The notes under the pieces: model-generated | Database searches by the model: none | The model's input: the letters and a program-made list of their open reading frames with translations, nothing else | What the model was told of the DNA's origin: nothing | In this document: positions 1 to 5,934 of the stretch, one piece after another | How the letters are laid out: every line of letters begins with the position of its first letter | Position numbering within the stretch: position 1 is the stretch's first letter | Position numbers and translations under genes: made by a program | NCBI GenBank assembly: GCA_903888395.1 | Contig: CAISTO010000325.1 | Location: 1 to 7,939 of the forward strand | Direction of reading: 5' to 3' | Length of the DNA stretch: 7,939 nt | Source of the DNA: an uncultured Bacteroidota bacterium | GTDB lineage: Bacteria > Bacteroidota > Bacteroidia > UKL13-3

Positions 1-3000
1 AAAGGTTTCAAGAATATTCCATCTTGAACTTGAAGATTGTTTGTATTGGAAAGTAGTGTTTTGAAAACCTCCAAAGTTATAATCATAATCAGCAATAATT
101 ACTTTCATGGTATCTTTAAATGTATTGTTTAAAGTCCATTTATCGCCAGGATTATAAATATTAGCTTCTGTACAAGTAGGAATATAGTGAACAGATACAT
201 AGGCCGAATCAACTATTCCACCATCACATGGGGATTTAAAAATCAATAGTATACTGTCATAATCATAATATTGAGTACCCCTTCTGATGGTAAGTGTTTT
301 GGTAATAGTTGAACCATAAGGAACATCAAAATCTTTGTTTGGATCCAAACCATCAATGGTTAATGTTGCACCATGAGGATTTGTTGCATCCACAACCCTA
401 AAAGAATAAGTTTGATCATCACCTGAAACCTCACTTTGATTACCTAATTGCAACTGAAATGTTGCGGGCTGATCAGCTGGAACATTAAATTTAACAGGTT
501 GAGAAACTTGGATAGTTGGAACATGTCGTTGGGCTGTACCATCACTTAACTTTAAATTACTTGAATTTCCATCATAAAAAGTTGTCGAAGTAACAGTATC
601 GCCTGGTTTATAATAATTTGACCAAACTTCACCTTCAAAAGGACAAGAAGTTTGACCTCCAATAGTTTTAAAAATATGCCCATTTCCAGTTTTAGGATCA
701 ATAATATTCGTAGATATTAAATCTCCATCATCTCCATCTTGTAAAGAATAACTAATTGTAATTGTGGTGTCACCATAAGTACCATTATCTGTAGTATTAG
801 TTTCCCCCAAAGTTAAACTACCATTGAACTCAATACCACCACCACCTGTAATTGCTTTGAATCCATATGCTTCATCATGGGCTAAATAAACTTCTGTAGT
901 AGTTGTCTCATCTTTGCTTTTTGTACAAGAGAATGTACGGTTTATTAAAGCTTTTCCAACACTAGAATTTTCTGCTACTAATGTAGTACTGTTTATAGCA
1001 TTCATTTTTTCTTTTTCGTTTTTAGCTAATGCTTGTTTCCAAAGTTGAATTTGAGTATTATACCAACGTACAGAATCAATATCATTAGTTTGAACGGGAG
1101 AATAAGTATAACTTGGTCCAGATTTATCCGCAGCTTCTTGAGTCAAGCAATTAGGACTGCTTCTAAGGCTACCCCATATTGGATCATCGTTATTAGATGC
1201 GAATTTTTGCAAATATTTAGGATCACTTGTATTTGTAAAATTAATGGTGTATTTTTTTGTACCATTTGCTTTTTTGCTATTTGAAATCAATGAATTTCTT
1301 GATAATTGCAAATTTGGAATAATTATATTTTCAACTTCTGCAACGGTATATGCAAAAACAGTAGCTATTCCACTTGAATTAATTGCTAAATTAGAAAAAA
1401 TTCCCATTTTGTAACCATTATAGTTAGTACTTCCACAAATAGCACCCGGAAGATCACATAAATCTTGTTTTATTAAAGTTAAATTTTTGGCAATTCCAAA
1501 AGTGTAATTTTGTGAATGTCCAAATAAAATATCAGCCTTTGGACCAACTTCATTACTTCCCGAATTACCAGTACCTGAACCATTAGTCCCTGATGTGACA
1601 ATTGATATGTTTGAACTCATCGTTTCAACTTTTTCTCCATTTGATCCGTATGTAGAATTTTTGGTCACACCAAATCCTGCGCTTCCACCTACCTCTGTTT
1701 CTGCAGCAAAAAAACCACCTAATGCTACTCCAGTTGCCCATTTTCCACCTAAATATGCCGTTCCCATAAAACTTCCTCCTACATTATTTAAATTGGAGTA
1801 CCTTTTTGTGGTTGTAAAAGTTGTATTTTTTTCCCATGTGGCTGAACTTGTCGAACCAGGAGGATCCCTTAAAATTAAATCCACTTTTTGTGGGCCAAGA
1901 GTAGTAAAACTAGTTCCACTAAAATTACCTCCAAATAAAATTGCTTTATATGTAGTGTTTCCGGGATTAGGTAACCATTCAGCAAACCTTACTCCAGTAT
2001 TACCTGAAGTATAAAAAATAGCTTGAAGTGATTTGGTGAAATTTAAAGTTGGATCCAAAGAATTAGTAGTTAAATTGGGTAAACCTCCCCTAAATGAATA
2101 CAATCCCAAACCATTTTTAACTTCTATTGAGCCAATTGTATCAGCTGATTCAAATCCTGCAAATGAATTATATATATTCAATGTGCCATCTAAAGGAACT
2201 TTAAATTGTGTTGAAGGACTTGCATCATAATTTGTATAGGTTTCAAAAGCATATACCTTTGCAGTATAATCTTTATATTGTAAAAAAATAGGATAACCAA
2301 ATGGATTACTAGGCAATAAAGAAATGGTATCGTTTGCTGAAGTTATAATTTGTGTTTCGCCAATAAAACTACTATCAGTAGACGTTTTGTTTTTTGTTCT
2401 TGCAAAATCTAATTTAGGAGTATTATAAATGATATAATCTCGCCTTAAATTATAAGAAGTGGTATCAATTCTTAAAATGGTATTTGTTCCAGCTACATAA
2501 ACGGTATCAGCCACTTTTACGCTTGTACTCACAGCATTTGTTAAATCTAAAATTGATTGAATATCAAATGTAGCAGCTAGGTTTGTTAGAATTTTTAAGG
2601 TATCAACTGTATAAATTAATGGTGGCAAATAAGCGGTATACTCTCCTGTGGCATTATCTGTTGTAATTGACAAACGTTTACAGCCATTTGATAATTGCGA
2701 TTTAAAATGAATCCTTGTTTTTCCAATATTATTAACAGACCTACCTAATCCAATTTTTTTATTGGCTTCTACAGCACCTCCAACTGCTCTGCCCACTACT
2801 TTTACCAAAGTAGTATCATAAAATAGAATGCCTGCTGTTACACCTTGAAAATTATAAGTTCCTGTACTTGGAAAACGACCTGCACTAAAAACATGTCCAT
2901 CTTTTACTGTTTTTATTATGTGATTTCCTACAGGTACTTGAATGCTAAATGCACCAGTAGAAGATGAAGCAACTGCTTCCCCATTTAATTTTACCAAATC

Positions 3001-5709
3001 GCCATCTATGCTGAAATTTATTCCTTCAGCAGGGCAAGATGTACCAGCATAATATACAAAACCAGTGGTAGTAAATGATGATTGATCAATAAAATCTTGC
3101 TGATTAAAAACAGCAGCACCTTCACTGATATTTATATTTCTTATTTGATCAAATAAATGAGTTTGATAAATGGGAGTTATTGTAAAGTTTTCTCCACCTC
3201 CCACAAAAGTTATATATGTTACCGTATAATATCCATTTTCATCGGTATAACTCGCGTTTGATAATTCAGATTTAGTTGGAATTGAATTATTAAATGTCGG
3301 ACCTGATGAAGATGTAATTGTTCCATGATTTTCATTAAATACTGTACCTTTTTTCGAATAATCAAAAAATCCTAAATAACCAGATACATTTTCATCGAAA
3401 GAATAATAAGCCGACAAACCATCATCATCAGGGCTTACTTTTCTACAAAAATCTAATGCTACTTTGTCTTTTGTTTTCGCATAATTATAAATCCTAATTT
3501 CATCTAAATTACCAACAAATGTATTTCCTATTTGAATACTTGAACTAGAAAGCGGTAAAAAACTAAAACTAGGGTTAGCCAATGAATCTACTTTTACTCC
3601 ATTGATATAAATAAACATCGAATCAGCCTTTAATGTTGCCGATACCTGGTTATAATTATTTGCTAATATTGATGCAATACTAGTTTTGGTTCTTGTAACT
3701 GAACCATTATAAGCACTTAATTCCAAGTTGGCATTCACTAAACTTAATTTAAAAGTTTTTGAGCCGGAAGTAATTTTAATTAATTCCTTTGTTCCCGAAA
3801 TGTTACTTGGTTTAAACCAAGTTTCTAAAGTGATACCCGAACTAAAACTTAAATTAGAACTTGTAGGTACATTTAAAGCACCTGTACCATTAAATAACAT
3901 AGAAGCACCAACTGAAGATACAGAATTGCTCGTTGGCGAAACCATTACTTTAGCCTCTTTTAACGATATGCCTCCTTGATAAGTAATTTTCCCACTTACT
4001 GTTCCAAATGCTCTTTTAAAGCCTAAATCTTCTGATGCATTTGAATAATTCAATGTACCCGCACAGTTTAAAACTCCTATTAAAGTATATTTATATAACA
4101 CTCCAGTTATTGCATAATTATCTATATATGTTCCCTCACCTCCTCCTGGAGAACCTATTAAAACAGAATCAGAATTAGAGCCATATACTTTTCTGAAAAC
4201 TTTATAAGAAGTTAAAAAATCAACATTTACAGTACTCCATTCTAAAGTATTTAAATTTGAACCTTTTGAACACTTTAATTTATTAGTAGTTCCATTGAAC
4301 GAATTTGAAATAGTTGGAGTTAATTTGATAGTTGGATTACTTGTAGAAGCGGTACCAGTTGGCAAACAATTATTTTTGGCCCTTACTTTATAAGTATAAT
4401 TCACACAAGGTAAAATATTATAATCAGTAAATGTTCGACTAGATAAGTCAACATTTTCATAAGTTGTTCCTGATTGTGAAGTTCGCTCAATAATAAATCC
4501 TGTAATATCACTTCCAGAATAACCCCAACTTATAACAATTCCTGTATTTGATCCATTAAATGAAGCCTGAACATTGGTAGGTATTCCAGGAGCAGTTGGT
4601 GATGCCCCTGATTTTATAGATGAAAACGTTTCTCCACAAGTACCTTCTGTTCCTACTCTATAATAATAGGTAGTATTTCTAGAAGGCACAGTTTCGTCAG
4701 TGTAACTTCGCTCTCCTCCATCTACATAGGAAAGTGGGGTGCTACTAAAACTACTCGAACTTGTAGACCTATAAATATTAAATTTAATTGGATTACTTGT
4801 GTAATATGTCCAATTTAAGTCAATTGTTCCTTCGCAATTACCTAAACTGCCTGTAAGTCCAGAAACAGCACTTAATACTCCCTTTCTTGATCCTACAGAA
4901 CTATTTGAACTAGCACTTAATAACTGATGATATGATGTGTTATAAGATGCTTTAATAGTGTAAGTATAATTTCCAGCGCCTGCGCCATAATCTTCATAAG
5001 ATGTTGAAGTACTGCCCAATTCAGCTACCAATGTGGTACTATTTCTATATATTTTTTGAGTATAAGCACAAGGAAAACTATTTGGTAATGTCCATTCTAA
5101 TTTTACTTTATCACAATGAGCTCCATCTGAAGCCACTAAACTTGTAGGAGGGGTTAAAGTAGGAATGATAGCCATTACAGAAGTTGCATCACCTTGAGTC
5201 CAAGATTGACTCTCGTATGTTCCCGAAGTAGCCATTTTTATCATGCCATTATTAATAGCATCTGTAGGTGGGTTATACCAAATAACATCTGCGTAACGTT
5301 CCGAACCAACATTATTTTTTGAATTAAAATATATACTAGCACCGTTATTTCCACTTAAATAATAAGCAATATATCCGTTGTCACAACCTGGTGTACTCCA
5401 TTGCTCCCACCAAGAATATCCTCCACCGTTGTGAACAGCAGTTATAGTTGCTATTTGAGTATAGGTTCCCGAAGCATTTTTATAATAAATATTCATGTTT
5501 CTTAGCCATTTACTACAAGGTTCTAAGGTTTTAAGCTTAAATTTTACATTACCGCTGCATGATCCAGTTACTAAATTATATTCAGCTGAGGTATTACTTG
5601 TTGGATAGTATTGCGCTTGAACACAAATTGTGCTTACTAGCAATAAAAAAGTAAAAATTGTCTTTGAAAACAATTTTGAAAAACAAGAAAGTGATATATG
5701 TTTTTTCAT
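1..5709 (-). CDS. Giant secreted multidomain surface protein (FN3 / LamG), 3' end outside the window
   Basis: The frame is uninterrupted for 1903 codons from the ATG at 5709 to the left edge, so the C-terminus is missing. The start is firm: the frame meets a TAA 17 codons upstream (5758-5760) with no other ATG between. Residues 1-32 form a signal peptide (Lys-rich start, hydrophobic FTFLLLVSTICV core, VQA|Q cleavage), so the product is exported. In order: an unassigned Cys/Trp-rich module (33-183), about four fibronectin-III-like domains (184-562), a LamG/ConA-like lectin domain (about 600-805), carboxypeptidase-regulatory or Ig-like beta modules (about 810-1100), a poorly defined beta-rich stretch, a DPPGS block (about 1275-1470), a charged helix (1544-1571), a Thr/Gly-rich block ending in SCPFE (1584-1690), and an Ig-like region (1736-1903). 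Such proteins are usually adhesins or glycan-binding proteins displayed outside the cell, often exported by type IX secretion. The C-terminal sorting domain that would confirm this is not in view. No enzyme motif is recognised. The specific function is unknown. Confidence 0.93.
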   Translation of the reverse strand, partial: MKKHISLSCFSKLFSKTIFTFLLLVSTICVQAQYYPTSNTSAEYNLVTGSCSGNVKFKLKTLEPCSKWLRNMNIYYKNASGTYTQIATITAVHNGGGYSWWEQWSTPGCDNGYIAYYLSGNNGASIYFNSKNNVGSERYADVIWYNPPTDAINNGMIKMATSGTYESQSWTQGDATSVMAIIPTLTPPTSLVASDGAHCDKVKLEWTLPNSFPCAYTQKIYRNSTTLVAELGSTSTSYEDYGAGAGNYTYTIKASYNTSYHQLLSASSNSSVGSRKGVLSAVSGLTGSLGNCEGTIDLNWTYYTSNPIKFNIYRSTSSSSFSSTPLSYVDGGERSYTDETVPSRNTTYYYRVGTEGTCGETFSSIKSGASPTAPGIPTNVQASFNGSNTGIVISWGYSGSDITGFIIERTSQSGTTYENVDLSSRTFTDYNILPCVNYTYKVRAKNNCLPTGTASTSNPTIKLTPTISNSFNGTTNKLKCSKGSNLNTLEWSTVNVDFLTSYKVFRKVYGSNSDSVLIGSPGGGEGTYIDNYAITGVLYKYTLIGVLNCAGTLNYSNASEDLGFKRAFGTVSGKITYQGGISLKEAKVMVSPTSNSVSSVGASMLFNGTGALNVPTSSNLSFSSGITLETWFKPSNISGTKELIKITSGSKTFKLSLVNANLELSAYNGSVTRTKTSIASILANNYNQVSATLKADSMFIYINGVKVDSLANPSFSFLPLSSSSIQIGNTFVGNLDEIRIYNYAKTKDKVALDFCRKVSPDDDGLSAYYSFDENVSGYLGFFDYSKKGTVFNENHGTITSSSGPTFNNSIPTKSELSNASYTDENGYYTVTYITFVGGGENFTITPIYQTHLFDQIRNINISEGAAVFNQQDFIDQSSFTTTGFVYYAGTSCPAEGINFSIDGDLVKLNGEAVASSSTGAFSIQVPVGNHIIKTVKDGHVFSAGRFPSTGTYNFQGVTAGILFYDTTLVKVVGRAVGGAVEANKKIGLGRSVNNIGKTRIHFKSQLSNGCKRLSITTDNATGEYTAYLPPLIYTVDTLKILTNLAATFDIQSILDLTNAVSTSVKVADTVYVAGTNTILRIDTTSYNLRRDYIIYNTPKLDFARTKNKTSTDSSFIGETQIITSANDTISLLPSNPFGYPIFLQYKDYTAKVYAFETYTNYDASPSTQFKVPLDGTLNIYNSFAGFESADTIGSIEVKNGLGLYSFRGGLPNLTTNSLDPTLNFTKSLQAIFYTSGNTGVRFAEWLPNPGNTTYKAILFGGNFSGTSFTTLGPQKVDLILRDPPGSTSSATWEKNTTFTTTKRYSNLNNVGGSFMGTAYLGGKWATGVALGGFFAAETEVGGSAGFGVTKNSTYGSNGEKVETMSSNISIVTSGTNGSGTGNSGSNEVGPKADILFGHSQNYTFGIAKNLTLIKQDLCDLPGAICGSTNYNGYKMGIFSNLAINSSGIATVFAYTVAEVENIIIPNLQLSRNSLISNSKKANGTKKYTINFTNTSDPKYLQKFASNNDDPIWGSLRSSPNCLTQEAADKSGPSYTYSPVQTNDIDSVRWYNTQIQLWKQALAKNEKEKMNAINSTTLVAENSSVGKALINRTFSCTKSKDETTTTEVYLAHDEAYGFKAITGGGGIEFNGSLTLGETNTTDNGTYGDTTITISYSLQDGDDGDLISTNIIDPKTGNGHIFKTIGGQTSCPFEGEVWSNYYKPGDTVTSTTFYDGNSSNLKLSDGTAQRHVPTIQVSQPVKFNVPADQPATFQLQLGNQSEVSGDDQTYSFRVVDATNPHGATLTIDGLDPNKDFDVPYGSTITKTLTIRRGTQYYDYDSILLIFKSPCDGGIVDSAYVSVHYIPTCTEANIYNPGDKWTLNNTFKDTMKVIIADYDYNFGGFQNTTFQYKQSSSSRWNILETF
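1300..1887 (-). other. Unnamed block with LILRDPPGS motif and Gly/Ser/Thr-rich hairpin-like segment
   Basis: Residues about 1275-1470 begin with VDLILRDPPGS (1276-1286) and an ATWEK-NTTFTTTKR strand. They pass through a Gly/Ala-rich stretch (1311-1350) and a Ser/Thr/Asn/Gly linker (1364-1386). They end with ADILFGHSQNYTFGIAKNL (1391-1409) and a VAEVENIIIPNL segment (1456-1467). I have an impression, from memory and unchecked, that this order of motifs recurs in other very large Bacteroidota surface proteins, but I cannot give it a family name. The segment resembles neither FN3 nor LamG. It is reported as a discrete unit because its composition changes sharply from its flanks. Confidence 0.5.
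3295..3912 (-). other. LamG / concanavalin A-like lectin domain
   Basis: Residues about 600-805 of the giant protein match the LamG-like jellyroll layout common in bacterial surface proteins. The hallmarks, in order, are MLFNGTGALNVP at 604 (the 'FDG-hydrophobic' opening strand), ITLETWFKP (strand with Trp), a central FKLSLVN strand, SMFIYINGVKVDSL (the 'YINGxxV' strand), and IGN...GNLDEIRIYNYAKT (728-746, the family's GxLDEVRIWN motif). It closes with GLSAYYSFDEN and FDYSKKG...NHGTI, the usual LamG tail. These domains generally bind carbohydrate or protein ligands. The ligand here cannot be read from sequence. Confidence 0.85.
4024..5160 (-). other. Array of about four fibronectin-III-like domains
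   Basis: Residues 184-562 of the giant protein read as successive units of 90-100 residues. Each shows the FN3 pattern: a proline-rich lead-in (PPTSLVA, PTAPGIPTNV), a Trp on the B strand (W206, W300, W392 region, and the LEW of unit 4), an I-Y-R or I-E-R type C strand, and a late Y-x-Y-x-V/I strand (NYTYTIKA, TYYYRVG, NYTYKVRAKNNC, LYKYTLIG). Units begin near 184, 280, 370 and 464. Several have Cys pairs uncommon in ordinary FN3 domains, such as C199/C214 in unit 1. These domains usually act as spacers or protein/glycan contact modules. Boundaries are approximate. Confidence 0.8.
5614..5709 (-). other. Signal peptide of the giant surface protein
   Basis: Residues 1-32 show a basic n-region (MKKH, then K12 and K16), a hydrophobic core rich in Phe/Leu/Ile/Val (about 18-30) and a small-residue VQA cleavage site followed by Gln at position 33. 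Cys29 lies inside the core, but it is followed by Val-Gln-Ala and lacks a preceding L-[AS]-[GA] lipobox. Signal peptidase I processing is therefore more likely than lipoprotein processing. A Gln at +1 is common in exported Bacteroidota proteins. Confidence 0.85.
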
Positions 5710-5760
5710 AAGATGATATTTGCTGTAAAATTGATATTTACAAACAAATAAAACTAATTA

Positions 5761-5794
5761 AAAATAAAAAATATACTCCTTATTTAGAGTGTAT
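5761..5794 (-). terminator. Weak candidate intrinsic terminator of the membrane-protein gene
   Basis: On the minus strand the arms ATACACTC (5794-5787) and GAGTATAT (5778-5771) pair around an 8-base loop with one C-A mismatch. They are followed by TTTTTATTTT. The layout is that of a Rho-independent terminator, but the stem is short and GC-poor. It lies about 140 bp past the stop codon and ends only about 50 bp before the next start, leaving little room for a downstream promoter. It could equally be a leader hairpin of the surface-protein gene. Confidence 0.25.
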
Positions 5795-5917
5795 TACGAA
5801 ATATTTTTTTTAATATTACACATTTTATGGTCAATTAACACTCAAATAGATGACAAGCGGTTGTTTTTAGTTATAAAAAACATTTTAATTAATTTGAAGG
5901 GCTGTTTTTGCTTTTTT

Positions 5918-5933
5918 GATATTTAAAAATATC
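5918..5933. repeat. Perfect AT-rich palindrome just after the stop codon
   Basis: GATATTTAAAAATATC has 7-bp complementary arms around two central bases. On the minus strand it begins one base after the TAA of the membrane-protein gene. A hairpin would have a weak AT stem, and on the minus strand it is followed by AAAAAAG rather than a T-run. It does not qualify as an intrinsic terminator. It could help protect the 3' end of the message or bind a regulator, or it could be chance in AT-rich DNA. Confidence 0.4.
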
Positions 5934-5934
5934 A

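Larger units (their letters stand above)
5710..5934. other. AT-rich intergenic gap between two codirectional genes
   Basis: This 225-bp gap separates the stop codon of the membrane-protein gene from the start of the surface-protein gene. It holds no plausible coding frame. It contains two inverted repeats, listed separately, and long A/T runs. No convincing match to the Bacteroidota promoter (TTTG near -33 and TAnnTTTG near -7) was found. The closest is TTTATTTG on the minus strand at 5745-5752, with one mismatch and no good -33 partner. The bases just before the ATG at 5709 (AAATATCATCTT) contain no Shine-Dalgarno sequence, which is normal for the phylum. Whether the downstream gene has its own promoter or reads through cannot be decided. 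Confidence 0.7.

Noticed and set aside
1033..1284. Plus-strand open frame of 83 codons
   Set aside because: Antisense shadow of the giant gene, with no start signal and no domain.
1595..2014. 139-codon plus-strand open frame
   Set aside because: It lies wholly antisense to the giant surface-protein gene, whose frame is continuous and domain-bearing there. Its product is low-complexity and proline-rich with no recognisable domain.
2033..2230. Plus-strand open frame of 65 codons
   Set aside because: Antisense shadow of the giant gene; short, no recognisable features.
3728..3979. Plus-strand open frame of 83 codons
   Set aside because: Antisense to the strong LamG domain; nothing supports expression.
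1..5709. Frameshift or pseudogene in the very long surface-protein frame
   Set aside because: I translated the whole stretch and found no stop or frame change; domains follow one another in one frame. The missing stop reflects the window edge.
5745..5752. TTTATTTG on the minus strand as a Bacteroidota -7 promoter element
   Set aside because: One mismatch from TAnnTTTG, and no TTTG-like -33 element at the right distance; such matches are common by chance in AT-rich DNA.
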